A stretch of DNA of 64,000 nt from Algoriphagus aquaeductus (GCF_003253485.1 NZ_QKTX01000004.1:124001-188000), one strand, 5' to 3'. Counted from the first letter of the stretch, positions 43,440 to 53,046 are shown. Numbers and translations are program-made. Notes: generated by a model from the sequence alone, not told the origin.

Positions 43440-46400
43440 TTAAAAGCTCAAATTCAGACCAAAAGTCCAACCTCTGGTAACAGGGTAGTTACCTACATCG
43501 ATACCGAATGTCAAGTCGGCATCACCACCGACAGCTGGATCCAGGCCTTCATACTTGGTCAAAGTAAACAAGTTGTTAACCGAAGCAAACACTCTCGCTC
43601 TTTCCATTTTCAACTTCTGCAATACGCTCGCAGGTGCAGAATAACCCAAGGTCAAGTTTTGAAGTCTCAAATAAGAACCGTCCTCTACATAAAATGAATT
43701 AGCCACGTTTGAAGTTGAGAAGTTTGAAACTCTTTCTACTACAGGAATTTTAGCATCCAAATTCTGTGGAGTCCATGCATCGTACAATCTTCTTGAAATT
43801 GCAGCCCCTTCGAAGGTCTGGAAGAAATCCGTAAACCATCGAGACTGGTTCCAAATCTCGTTACCAATTGAGGCATATACATAGGCAGAAAGATCAAATC
43901 CTTTGTAGCCTAAGGTAAAGTTCATACCTCCAGTGAAATCGGGTACCGGATTACCCAAGAACACGCGATCCTCTGGAGTAATTCTACCATCACCATTGGT
44001 GTCGGCAAACTTGAATCGACCTGGGGCAGCGCCATCTTGTACGGCGTGGGATCTCACATCCTCAGCATCTCTAAACAATCCTAAGGTTTTAAAACCAAAG
44101 AAGGAAGAAAGTGGTTGCCCCACAGCATTTCGGATAGGTTGAATTCCTCGATAAGAAGGGTTAACAGAAGTAATGAAGCTCAATCCCGGTGCAAGAGAAA
44201 CGATCTCGTTCTTTAAAGTCGAACCGGTTACAGTCAATTCATAAGTCAAATCTGAAGTAAAGTTACCTCTGGTTGTTACCAAAAGGTCCAAGCCTCTGTT
44301 CAACATTTCACCAATATTTACCGCAGGTGCAGCAGCATTTGATCCGGCAGTCAATGGAATTGGAACGGTGAACAACAAATCTTTGGTATCCTTTCTCCAC
44401 CAGTCAAAGATCACATCCAACTTACCGTTGAAGAAGGTACCGTCAAAACCCACGTTTTGAGTTACCGCAGTTTCCCAACGGGCATTCGGGTTACCGATAC
44501 GGGATCTTCTGAAACCGATCACCGCACCTGAGTTGGAACCGGTGATATCGTAAGAAGAAGCACCGATATTACCGGCAAACAACGAATACTGGTTCAATGG
44601 ATCTACGTTGTTGGAGTTACCCATTTCACCATAACCCCCACGGATTTTCAAATCATCAATCCAAGTTTGGCCTTGCAGGAAGGATTCGGAAGAAATTCTC
44701 CATGCCGCAGAGAATGCCGGGAATACCCCATATCGTGAATTTTCACCAAAACGGGACGAACCATCTCTACGAACAACCGCACTGACGATATACTTGTCGT
44801 TGTAAGTATATTTCACTTGTCCGAAGTAGGAATTAAAATTCACTCCTTTGAACAAACTTGAGTTGACTTGACGAGTTGATACGGGAAGGTTTGTGATGGT
44901 AATGAAGTTAGGATCCTGAGAGAATGGATTCTGACCCACGGCATTGATGTTTCTGCCTGCACCAGAGTTCAAGGCCTCCTGACCACCCAAGAAATTGATG
45001 TCATGCTTACCAAATTTCTTCTTATAATTTACAGTATTTGTAAATGTCCAAGCAAAACTGAATCCAGCACCTTCACCATAACCAAAGGCAGAGTTATTTT
45101 CAGAGTTTTCATACTGAAGTCTTGAATAATCCCAGAAGTAGAAGTTATTATACTGCCCACCTGCTGACGTTCTGAAAGTCAGGTTATCAATGATATCCCA
45201 TTCTCCGTACACATTTCCGAATGCATTGGCATTAAAGTTCCTGTTATTTAGCTGACCTTCACGGCTGGCAACGGGGTTTCTTGGATTATTAAAGCCTCTT
45301 GAAGCTGTACCCGCATATCCGCCAAATTCATCATAAACCGGAATGATAGAAGGCATACGGAACGCCTGAAGGATGTCATTTTCATCATCCGATACTCCTC
45401 GACCTCCAGCTCCACCTTGCTGACCAAGAACTTGTCTGTAGGTTGCTTGGAAATTTTGACCAATTCTGATTCTTTTACTCACATCAAATTCAGAGTTTGC
45501 CCGCAAGGAATATCTTCTGAATTGGTTACCGATCATGATCCCAGCTTGCTCCTGCATTCCCAGACCGATATAGAATCTAGATGCTGCTGAACCTCCATTG
45601 AATCCAATTGAGTGGCGATGAAGGGGTGCATTTCTTGTCAAAGCCTCATACCAATCTGTTCCTTCACCGGTCATTGCTCTCGTCAATTGACGGACAGTCC
45701 CTTTGGTCGGATCCACATTATACCATTCTCGTTGCTGATCAATTTGTGCCTGAGTCAATGGACCGGGCTGACCAGATGCTACACCAAAGGCACCCGTTTG
45801 GGGGTTTCTGGTTATTACACTCAAGTAATAGGGCATTACCGGCGATGCTCCTGTACCAAACTGAGGATGACCATAAGCTGGGGCACGGTTTTGTAAAGCC
45901 GCGGTATTTCTTTCAGCAAGCCAAGTCAATTCTGCATATTCTTGTGGGTTGGTCATATCCAAACCTACACCTGGAGTAGTGACACCGTACATCCCGTTGT
46001 AATCTACACGCAACTTTTTGTCACGGGCACCACGCTTGGTGGTATATACGATTACACCGTTTGCCGCACGGGCACCATAGATAGAAGCTGCAGCCGCATC
46101 TTTCAATACGGTAGTGGATTCGATATCGTCAGGGTTCAAGAAATCGGTAGATCCTACAGGCACACCGTCCACGATGTACAATGGCTCGTTACCACCGAAG
46201 GCACCAAAACCTCGAACACGAATGATAGAGGAAGTACCTGGCTGACCATTGGTAATTACGGTAACACCTGAAACACGACCTTGAAGGGTCTGCTCTACGT
46301 TACCGGTAGGAATCACAGTCAAATCCTTTGGATTGACCGTCGCGATCGCACCGGTGGTCTCTCTTCTAGAGTCGATCGAGTAACCGGTTACGACCAATTC

Positions 46401-46715
46401 AGTAAGCGTTCTTTCATCCGGCTTCATCGATACATCGATCACGCTTCTGGAGCCGACCAATTGTTCAATGGTGGAATAACCGATAAAGGAGAAGACCAAC
46501 GTAGCTTGGTCATTTGGGACATTGAGGGAGAATTTCCCGTCGATGTCAGTGGCAGTACCGGTGGTGGTCCCTTTGACCAGGACTGATACACCTGGAAGGC
46601 CCATACCGTACTCATCCAGAACCGTACCTGTCACCGTTTTCTGCGCATAGGCAGCCGAGACCGATAGGACTAAGAGCGTAAGGCACACACTTAGAATTTT
46701 GTAAACATTTTTCAT
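43440..46715 (-). CDS. SusC/RagA-family TonB-dependent outer-membrane transporter
   Basis: A TonB-dependent beta-barrel of about 1091 residues that imports nutrients with its SusD partner. After a signal peptide (ending AAYAQ) comes a carboxypeptidase-D regulatory-like domain (GTVLDEYGMGLPGVSVLVKG), then the plug (VEQTLQGRVSGVTVITNG; VRGFGAFGGNEPLYIVDGVP) and a 22-strand-type barrel. It ends in aromatic Phe (LNLSF). I chose the ATG at 46715; an ATG at 46721 two codons upstream is also possible. Energy comes from TonB-ExbBD, not encoded here. Confidence 0.94.
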   Translation of the reverse strand: MKNVYKILSVCLTLLVLSVSAAYAQKTVTGTVLDEYGMGLPGVSVLVKGTTTGTATDIDGKFSLNVPNDQATLVFSFIGYSTIEQLVGSRSVIDVSMKPDERTLTELVVTGYSIDSRRETTGAIATVNPKDLTVIPTGNVEQTLQGRVSGVTVITNGQPGTSSIIRVRGFGAFGGNEPLYIVDGVPVGSTDFLNPDDIESTTVLKDAAAASIYGARAANGVIVYTTKRGARDKKLRVDYNGMYGVTTPGVGLDMTNPQEYAELTWLAERNTAALQNRAPAYGHPQFGTGASPVMPYYLSVITRNPQTGAFGVASGQPGPLTQAQIDQQREWYNVDPTKGTVRQLTRAMTGEGTDWYEALTRNAPLHRHSIGFNGGSAASRFYIGLGMQEQAGIMIGNQFRRYSLRANSEFDVSKRIRIGQNFQATYRQVLGQQGGAGGRGVSDDENDILQAFRMPSIIPVYDEFGGYAGTASRGFNNPRNPVASREGQLNNRNFNANAFGNVYGEWDIIDNLTFRTSAGGQYNNFYFWDYSRLQYENSENNSAFGYGEGAGFSFAWTFTNTVNYKKKFGKHDINFLGGQEALNSGAGRNINAVGQNPFSQDPNFITITNLPVSTRQVNSSLFKGVNFNSYFGQVKYTYNDKYIVSAVVRRDGSSRFGENSRYGVFPAFSAAWRISSESFLQGQTWIDDLKIRGGYGEMGNSNNVDPLNQYSLFAGNIGASSYDITGSNSGAVIGFRRSRIGNPNARWETAVTQNVGFDGTFFNGKLDVIFDWWRKDTKDLLFTVPIPLTAGSNAAAPAVNIGEMLNRGLDLLVTTRGNFTSDLTYELTVTGSTLKNEIVSLAPGLSFITSVNPSYRGIQPIRNAVGQPLSSFFGFKTLGLFRDAEDVRSHAVQDGAAPGRFKFADTNGDGRITPEDRVFLGNPVPDFTGGMNFTLGYKGFDLSAYVYASIGNEIWNQSRWFTDFFQTFEGAAISRRLYDAWTPQNLDAKIPVVERVSNFSTSNVANSFYVEDGSYLRLQNLTLGYSAPASVLQKLKMERARVFASVNNLFTLTKYEGLDPAVGGDADLTFGIDVGNYPVTRGWTFGLNLSF

Positions 46716-46774
46716 ATACATAGATAGATTGGGTAACAAGATTAATCTCAAAAACTTGTTTGTTAATTGATTAT

Positions 46775-46786
46775 GCAATCGTTTGC
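46775..46786 (-). promoter_or_regulatory. LacI-type operator-like palindrome upstream of susC
   Basis: GCAATCGTTTGC is palindromic except for one central mismatch and has the CG centre typical of LacI-family operators. It lies about 60 bp upstream of the susC start. No LacI-family gene is in the window, so this is a candidate only. Apart from this, the 480-bp gap to 47198 is AT-rich and holds no other feature I can support. Confidence 0.35.
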
Positions 46787-47198
46787 GATTATTCTTAAAA
46801 TAATTGCAATAGCTATATTCTTGATAATCAGAACCTCTATTGCGACTATACCTTGGTCTGTTGACCTGCGAATTAAATAACCGATAGGTTTGGATGCATC
46901 GGTCGATGCTAGGTGAGAGTAGGAATGAATTAAGTAAATTTGGTCATAGGCTCGAATTTTGGGTTTAATTGTTATTTCTTAACTGCCAATGTTAAATATT
47001 CTCAAAGAAAAATCAAATTTTATCCTTTAAATAATATTCTGATTTTTTTTGATTTTATACCTACAAAAGTGCTAATCCACTTTTTCTACCTTCGATAATT
47101 AGGCAGTCTTACTTGTTTTTAGAATAATTCTAATCGTTGAATTTCCAAAAAGGAAATTTTTTAGCGCATTCATTGACAAATACCCTAGTAGATCGATC

Positions 47199-48998
47199 TT
47201 AATTTGAAAAACTATCAAAAAAATAAGGCAACTTACTCAACTCTTCAAAAACCGGATCCAAGTACGCTTTTTCTTTAAGTTTTTTGTTGGCGTCAATTGC
47301 ATTTTTCAAATGGATCGCTGCAATTTCCCCTTGCCCGGTTTGCATTGCTATCATGGCCAGTCCATAATATCCATATCCAAAGGAACGCCCCTGAATCACC
47401 GATTCCTCAAATGCAACAGTAGCCATGGCATAATCTCCCACCATGTAATAAGCCAAGCCCTTATTAAACAAATCCTTTGGGTCGGTGATCTTAAAGTCAA
47501 ATCGTAAAGTAGCCAGTTTATAATCCCCTCTCAAAATATCCAATGCTCCCCTAAGCAACTCATTCGATTTGATAAATTCCTCTTTTTTGGTCATTCCCGA
47601 TGCCTCTGAAAGCTTTTTGTAGGCCTCCCAATGTTCCCCTTTCAGTGCCAGGATTTGCCCCTGATTGTGAAGAGCGTAAGGATTGGACGCTATTCTAAAG
47701 GCTTGCTCTAACAATCGCTCCGCCTCTTCCCATAGCACTTCCTTTGATCCTTGATCCAAGGTCCGCTGAGCTTGACGCATTCGTACCACAGCCATGTTAT
47801 TATAAGGTAAAGGCGAACGAAACAGCTCGGTCATCTTGGAGTAAATCAAGGCCTTTTCTTCCAAACTTTGAGAGGCCTCTGCCGCCAAAGCCCATTCTCC
47901 AAAGGACAGTGTATTCCCCATTTCCGGTTTGGATAAAGCTTCACGCAACTTAATCGTCTGTTCCATATCCAATCCTACCAAGGGACGCGAGGTAATCTCC
48001 ACTTTTACGGACCGGAGCTTTGGGAACAAATCCGAAGAGGCCTGAGAAAAACCGGGGACTTTTTTCAATCGCGCACTTTGCGCCGGATAGGGTTCATCAT
48101 TCAATAAGACCGCATATAGCTCATCCTTCCGTTGGGTACTGATTCCCCGATATTCCCCTAGCAAGATCCTGAAGTCGAACCAAGTCTTCCATCGTGATTC
48201 ATAGGTGATCTTTGATTCCGAAATTTCCGGGAATCTTGATATCAAATTCTGCCCTATAGATTTGGCTCGGTTAGATCCTAATTGGCTATTTTTTTCTTCA
48301 GCGCTTTCCGGGGATTGGATTCCGGTGATTTTCACATCCACCACGTTGGGATTCCTTTTTAAAAATTCTTCGATTCTTTTCAATACAGCAGCGTTTTCAG
48401 TTCCTGGTTTCAAAGTGGCCGTCCCTACATTGAATAGGAAAGAAAACTCCTCCCTCTGCTCCATTTCGCTGTCTTTCTCCCCGGTCAAAATATATAATCC
48501 CACCTGAGGAATAGCCTCATCAGGATATACCTCTCCCAGTCTCACCATGAGTTGGGGGGCTATAACTCCTTTTGCCAGATTTCTGGATTCAAAAGGAACA
48601 TCAGTCTTTTTATTCCCCTGGAAAAAATTCAACTCCAGCGTAGCGCCTTCCATCCAACTTTCGTATTTCAAAGAAAACTTCTTTTCGTAGGTAAGGCTTG
48701 AAACAGTTTTGGTCAACGAAATTTCCCCCAAATCAATCCCGGAACTTGTCGCTTTGAAAATCAGGTTCAATCTCGGATTTCGTGGAATTAGGACGGACTC
48801 TACCGGGATGGAGCCTTTTAATGAAAACTTAATACTGTCTCCCTCAAGTTTGAGTTTCGAAGGCAAGAGACTTACTTCTTTCAAAAACCTATAATCTGAA
48901 GTGGACGCTACCTGCTGCGAATTTCCCGTTTGAGTAAAAAATAAAGAAATAACGATCCACCAAAACATTCTGGCTTTCAAAGCGATTGTAGATTTCAA
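47199..48998 (-). CDS. OmpA-like and TPR-containing exported protein
   Basis: An exported protein of about 599 residues. A hydrophobic segment near the N-terminus (MFWWIVISLFFTQTGNSQQ) serves as signal peptide. A central OmpA-like peptidoglycan-binding domain is seen (FLFNVGTATLKPGTENAAVL, then VDVKITGIQSPESAEEKN and SNRAKSIGQNL, about residues 190-275). The C-terminal third has TPR-like repeats (ALKGEHWEAYKKLSEA; GDYAMATVAFEESVIQG). I propose the TTG at 48998, since the longer GTG start at 49037 overlaps the divergent PspC promoter. It may link the outer membrane to peptidoglycan. Confidence 0.75.
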   Translation of the reverse strand: MKSTIALKARMFWWIVISLFFTQTGNSQQVASTSDYRFLKEVSLLPSKLKLEGDSIKFSLKGSIPVESVLIPRNPRLNLIFKATSSGIDLGEISLTKTVSSLTYEKKFSLKYESWMEGATLELNFFQGNKKTDVPFESRNLAKGVIAPQLMVRLGEVYPDEAIPQVGLYILTGEKDSEMEQREEFSFLFNVGTATLKPGTENAAVLKRIEEFLKRNPNVVDVKITGIQSPESAEEKNSQLGSNRAKSIGQNLISRFPEISESKITYESRWKTWFDFRILLGEYRGISTQRKDELYAVLLNDEPYPAQSARLKKVPGFSQASSDLFPKLRSVKVEITSRPLVGLDMEQTIKLREALSKPEMGNTLSFGEWALAAEASQSLEEKALIYSKMTELFRSPLPYNNMAVVRMRQAQRTLDQGSKEVLWEEAERLLEQAFRIASNPYALHNQGQILALKGEHWEAYKKLSEASGMTKKEEFIKSNELLRGALDILRGDYKLATLRFDFKITDPKDLFNKGLAYYMVGDYAMATVAFEESVIQGRSFGYGYYGLAMIAMQTGQGEIAAIHLKNAIDANKKLKEKAYLDPVFEELSKLPYFFDSFSN

Positions 48999-49019
48999 GC
49001 TGTTTTTTTTATAATTTTG
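48986..49019 (+). promoter_or_regulatory. Candidate promoter of the PspC gene
   Basis: TTG at 48986-48988 and TAATTTTG at 49012-49019 (TAnnTTTG) lie 23 bp apart, about 25 bp before the PspC ATG. Confidence 0.5.
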
Positions 49020-49042
49020 ATTCACCTTAACCACCACAAACC

Positions 49043-49261
49043 ATGGAAAAACTTAAGCTGTTTTTTGAAGAAAGGGCTTTTGGAGTATGTTCTCGACTTG
49101 GCGAAAAGCTCAACTTTCCCATAGACAGTATCCGATTATTCTTCATTTACACGTCTTTTATTACGCTTGGATCCCCTGTGATCGTGTATGTCTCGATGGC
49201 TATGATGATGAAAATTCGAAAATATTTCCGAAAAATGAACAATCCCGTCCTTTTTGATTAA
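49043..49261 (+). CDS. Small PspC-domain membrane protein
   Basis: A 72-residue protein with a compact PspC-like domain (GVCSRLGEKLNFPIDSIRLF) and one transmembrane segment (about residues 30-53). PspC domains are found in envelope-stress (phage-shock) proteins, where they bind the membrane and regulators. Here the domain stands alone with no PspA or PspB nearby, so its role is inferred only. It ends 4 bp into the convergent glycosyltransferase gene. Confidence 0.72.
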   Translation: MEKLKLFFEERAFGVCSRLGEKLNFPIDSIRLFFIYTSFITLGSPVIVYVSMAMMMKIRKYFRKMNNPVLFD

Positions 49262-50259
49262 AGGTCTGAAAACCTACGTACCCCCAAGAGCCATACGTTC
49301 CCCAAAAGAAAATTCACTGGACCTGATCTGGGAATCTCCCGGACGGGTTCTTTTTTTTGTTTTTGAATCAAGGATTTTCTTCTCCAAAAATCAGCATATC
49401 CTTTCATTATCGCTTGAGCATTTTCTCTTTTTCCGCTTAATAAAAATCCCAAAGCGCCCAGGGCTTCTAAAAATCCTTTGGCCATAAAAATCCACATGAA
49501 CCGATACCCCGGTTCATTTTTATAGAGCATACTGAGACTATTCCGGATATTCAGATAAAGTTTTTGGGGACTGGCACGATCCAAGGTGGCTCCTCCCTGA
49601 TGAAAAACCGGAACAGCACCCAAGTACCCTATTTTTCTACCCGCCTTTCTTAACCTCCAACACAGGTCTATCTCCTCCATGTGAGCAAAAAAATGGGCGT
49701 CAAATCCCTCCATGGCGAAAAAGTCCTTTCCACGAATGGCCAAACAGGCACCTGAAGCCCAATCTACCACAATGGTATCATCATACTGACCCAGGTCCTT
49801 TTCCAGATGATTCCACAACCTACCCCGACAATAGGGGTACCCCAAGGCATCCAGAAATCCTCCTCCCGCGCCTGCATAATCAAATACTCCTCTTTCTTTC
49901 CAGGATAAGATTTTGGGCTGAACAGCCGCATAATCTGGATTGCCTTCCAAAAACCCAACTAATCCCGCATCCCATCCAGAGGTCACCTCCACATCGGAAT
50001 TAAGCAGAATCAGGAATTCGTACTCTCCTTTGATCGATTCAAGGCCCCAATTGTAGCCTCCGGCATAGCCGAAGTTGGCCTGGAGTCGGATCAGGGATAT
50101 CTGGGGAAAAGTTTGTTCCAAAAAAACCAAAGACCCGTCTGTACTTGCATTGTCAATAACCCAAATATCATGGGTACTGAATTGCACCACCGAAGGAAGA
50201 AAAGTCTTTAGCACTTCTTCCCCATTATAATTCAGGATAACTATGGCGCAGGTTTTCAA
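49258..50259 (-). CDS. Family 2 glycosyltransferase
   Basis: A 333-residue GT2-type enzyme (GT-A fold). The N-terminal Rossmann-like part has VILNYNGEEVLKTFLPSV and IDNASTDGSL, and the metal-binding DxD-like motif is NSDVEV (near residue 88). A later acidic segment (AHMEEIDLCWRLRKAG) resembles the rhamnosyltransferase-like subgroup with the ED motif. It probably builds surface polysaccharide or glycolipid. It is a singleton with no neighbouring polysaccharide genes. Confidence 0.87.
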   Translation of the reverse strand: MKTCAIVILNYNGEEVLKTFLPSVVQFSTHDIWVIDNASTDGSLVFLEQTFPQISLIRLQANFGYAGGYNWGLESIKGEYEFLILLNSDVEVTSGWDAGLVGFLEGNPDYAAVQPKILSWKERGVFDYAGAGGGFLDALGYPYCRGRLWNHLEKDLGQYDDTIVVDWASGACLAIRGKDFFAMEGFDAHFFAHMEEIDLCWRLRKAGRKIGYLGAVPVFHQGGATLDRASPQKLYLNIRNSLSMLYKNEPGYRFMWIFMAKGFLEALGALGFLLSGKRENAQAIMKGYADFWRRKSLIQKQKKEPVREIPRSGPVNFLLGNVWLLGVRRFSDL

Positions 50260-50501
50260 GTATGGTCAGAGTCTAGTAGGGAGAAAGATGTACTGTGCCG
50301 AATTCAGTGAAGTACTTCCAGTTCTCAAAAGAGAATTTGTCAAGAATCTTCTCCCCTCATTTTTTTAGTTTGAGGGAACCCAAAAATCCGTACCGCAATA
50401 TTCGGAATTGAACGAAGAAACGCTCTGAAGCGATGGATTCAATCAATTCGGAACCAGAAATAAAGCCTCAGGATGACAATCATTTTCTTTTGAAGACAGT
50501 T

Positions 50502-50837
50502 TTAGCCAAAAAGGTTGCCAATATCCATCCCCGGGATATTTGGGATCATGCCTTCTGTGGCAGACTTCATTTCTGCTTTGATCTTTAGCTCGATAGCTTC
50601 CATGGCTTTGTTGGTGGCAGCCACGATCAAGTCGGTCAGCATTTCTTTGTCTTGAGGGGTGATCAGGGTATCATCCAATTGAATTTTCAAAACTTTTCGC
50701 TCCCCATTTACCAAAACTTTCACCAAACCGGCCCCCGACTCTCCTTCGGCTGATAAATGAACCAACCTCGCCTGCACTTCCTTAATTTTCGCCTGGGCTT
50801 CTTTCACTTTGCCCATCATTCCCATTATATCAAACAT
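50502..50837 (-). CDS. YbaB/EbfC nucleoid-associated protein
   Basis: A 111-residue DNA-binding protein of the YbaB/EbfC family. The pattern is clear: an N-terminal Met-rich helix (MFDIMGMMGKVKEAQAKIKEVQ), the core GAGLVKVLVNGERKVLKI, and a C-terminal helix leading to a Met/Gly-rich tail. In other bacteria it forms tweezer-like dimers on DNA and is often near recR or dnaX, neither of which is seen here. Confidence 0.88.
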   Translation of the reverse strand: MFDIMGMMGKVKEAQAKIKEVQARLVHLSAEGESGAGLVKVLVNGERKVLKIQLDDTLITPQDKEMLTDLIVAATNKAMEAIELKIKAEMKSATEGMIPNIPGMDIGNLFG

Positions 50838-51037
50838 CTTTTCAACCGGTTTTTATCTTTCAAATATATCAGTATTTACATTGTAATTTCCCCTCATTGA
50901 CAGAACATTATTTCGATGAAAGCAGAATTAAAATCTTTTGATTTTTCAAAAAGTCCATTTATCAAAAACATTGAAATATTTTAGGTAACTTTTTGTAAGC
51001 TTATTCTGTATAAAAAACTAACCAAACCAAATTACCC

Positions 51038-51319
51038 GTGAAAACAATAACCCTAATCGAAAAAGAGCAGATTTCACAGTTAAATTTCGGAAAGAAGGAA
51101 GTCTTGAATAATCCCGAAGACCGAAAAAAGAGACTGGCTGATCTCTATCGATCCCAGACCTTGGGAAACCTACTACAAACCAAGGTAAAGATAATCTTCG
51201 AAACAGCCGACGAACAAGTATATCAGGTGAATACCACTGTTTGGGCCGTTGGATCTGATTTTATCTCCCTTAAAGGTGGGGTATATATCCCAATCAATGC
51301 AATTCTTGAAGTGAATTAG
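51038..51319 (+). CDS. Hypothetical protein, 93 aa
   Basis: A GTG-initiated 93-residue protein without signal or membrane segment. The pattern QTKVKIIFETADEQVYQVNTT followed by WAVGSDFISLKGGVYIPI suggests a small beta-barrel fold. No family is recognised. Its stop overlaps the hisS stop by 4 bp in convergent orientation. Confidence 0.6.
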   Translation: MKTITLIEKEQISQLNFGKKEVLNNPEDRKKRLADLYRSQTLGNLLQTKVKIIFETADEQVYQVNTTVWAVGSDFISLKGGVYIPINAILEVN

Positions 51320-52677
51320 GACAATTTGGAAACGGCCGCTTCCAAACTCAAATTCTCCTGAATTCCGGTGATCAAGTTTTTGATCGAAATCGTACCTGTA
51401 GCAATTTCATCATCTCCACAAATCCCCACAAAGGGGATTTCTTTTTTGGTCGCAAACTCAAACTGCTTTTTGATTTTTGCTTGATCCGGATAGATCTCCA
51501 CTTTTATCCCAGCTTTTCTAAAATGATTCAAGATGGAAAGCGCATACTCGAATCCTTTTGAATCAAAATAAGCCAACAGCAGCCTGGTACCATTGAGGCT
51601 ATCGGAAGGGAAGAGCTGCAGCTCCTCCAGGACATCGTACAATCGATCCACCCCAAAAGAAAAACCTACACCAGAAACCCCCGGAAGGCCGAAAACCCCT
51701 GTCAGGTTATCATATCGACCTCCCCCACTCACTGAACCGATGGATACCCCATACACCTTCACTTCAAAAATCGCCCCGGTGTAATAGGACAATCCTCGGG
51801 CAAGCATGATGTCGAAATCCACGTGATCGAGGTTTTCACCCATCTTTTCGAGGATGCCAAAGACTTCCTCCAACTCTTCCACTCCTTTGAGCCCCGTAGG
51901 AGAATCCTTCAGAAAGGTTTTCAAAAATTCAACCTTTCCCTTCAAATCACTTTCCAAACTGACCAAAGGAGAAAGTTTTTGAATCGACTGCAGCCCAAAA
52001 CCACGCTGAATCAACTCCTCCTGCACTTTTTCCCAGCCGATCTTATCCAACTTATCGATGGCCACACAAAGCGGCCCCTCTTTTCCGGCTTCTCCGATTG
52101 CTTCGGCTATTCCTGTCAGAATCTTTCGGTTGTTGATTTTGATCCCGTAATCAGCGAGACCAAGTCTGACAAATACTCTTCTGATCATCAGAACTATTTC
52201 CGCCTCACACACCAAGCTGTCGGTCCCCACGACATCGGCATCACATTGATAAAACTCTCTGTAACGGCCTTTTTGAGGCCTATCGGCTCTCCATACGGGC
52301 TGTATCTGATATCTTTTGAAAGGAAAAACCAGCTCATTTCGGTTCATGACCACATACCGGGCAAAGGGGACGGTGAGATCGTAGCGAAGCCCCTTTTCGG
52401 CCACTTTTGTCAAAACCCCTCCTGAACCTTTTTCCAAATCCGCGAAAGTAACGTCTTTTAAAAAGTCTCCGCTGTTTAAGATTTTGAATAAAAGCTGATC
52501 TCCTTCATCTCCGTACTTTCCGGTCAGGGTACTCAGATTTTCCATAGCCGGAGTCTCGATCTGCTGATATCCAAACAACTGGAACGTATCCTTGATGGTA
52601 TCGAGGATAAAATTTCTTCGGGCCATCTGAATCGGGCCAAAATCTCGGGTTCCCTTGGGAAGACTTGGTTTTTGCAT
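51316..52677 (-). CDS. hisS: Histidyl-tRNA synthetase
   Basis: A class II aminoacyl-tRNA synthetase of 453 residues charging tRNA-His. Motif 2 is VWRADRPQKGRYREFYQCD, the His-specific loop is ARGLSYYTG, and the C-terminal class II motif 3 is GGGRYDNLTGVFG...GFSFGVDRL. The C-terminal anticodon-binding domain (LLAYFDSKGFEYALSIL) is complete. A TAAATTTG sequence at 52700-52707 on the minus strand could be its -7 box. Confidence 0.96.
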   Translation of the reverse strand: MQKPSLPKGTRDFGPIQMARRNFILDTIKDTFQLFGYQQIETPAMENLSTLTGKYGDEGDQLLFKILNSGDFLKDVTFADLEKGSGGVLTKVAEKGLRYDLTVPFARYVVMNRNELVFPFKRYQIQPVWRADRPQKGRYREFYQCDADVVGTDSLVCEAEIVLMIRRVFVRLGLADYGIKINNRKILTGIAEAIGEAGKEGPLCVAIDKLDKIGWEKVQEELIQRGFGLQSIQKLSPLVSLESDLKGKVEFLKTFLKDSPTGLKGVEELEEVFGILEKMGENLDHVDFDIMLARGLSYYTGAIFEVKVYGVSIGSVSGGGRYDNLTGVFGLPGVSGVGFSFGVDRLYDVLEELQLFPSDSLNGTRLLLAYFDSKGFEYALSILNHFRKAGIKVEIYPDQAKIKKQFEFATKKEIPFVGICGDDEIATGTISIKNLITGIQENLSLEAAVSKLS

Positions 52678-52842
52678 GGGGAATTAATCAATCAGAGGCC
52701 AAATTTATCCAAAAATCCCAAAACCATGGGATCCCGACTGGAATAGAACCAGAATAAAATCGAAAGATTAGTAGGCGAAAAAGAATTGTTTACTTACTTT
52801 TGCGACTCGTTTCGAATTTAAAAACTTTAAACATATAAGGCC

Positions 52843-52986
52843 ATGGGCGTAACTACTCTTAAAAGAAAGCTGAAAAGAAAAAGACAAGGTCAAACTGAGC
52901 GCGTGATCAAAATCAAGCAGTTGAGCGCTAAGCCTGTGATCAAAAATGTAGATGTGGAAGCAATCAAAGCTTCTTTCGCAAAATAA
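52843..52986 (+). CDS. Very small basic protein (47 aa), possibly ribosome-associated
   Basis: A 47-codon frame from the ATG at 52843 to TAA: MGVTTLKRKLKRKRQGQTER followed by a Lys/Val-rich tail ending EAIKASFAK. About one third of the residues are Lys or Arg, and the base composition matches its neighbours. It has a TACTTTTG -7 box at 52795-52802 and its own terminator, so it is likely a highly expressed single gene. The basic N-terminus recalls small ribosomal or nucleoid proteins. No family is confirmed; length filters would miss it. Confidence 0.65.
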   Translation: MGVTTLKRKLKRKRQGQTERVIKIKQLSAKPVIKNVDVEAIKASFAK

Positions 52987-53007
52987 TCTGAGGTATCATT
53001 ACCTGAA

Positions 53008-53038
53008 AATAGCGGCCCAACAGCCGCTATTTTTTTTG
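53008..53038 (+). terminator. Terminator of the 47-residue protein gene
   Basis: AATAGCGGC / GCCGCTATT with a CCAACA loop is followed by seven T residues. Confidence 0.85.
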
Positions 53039-53046
53039 TCTTTTCA

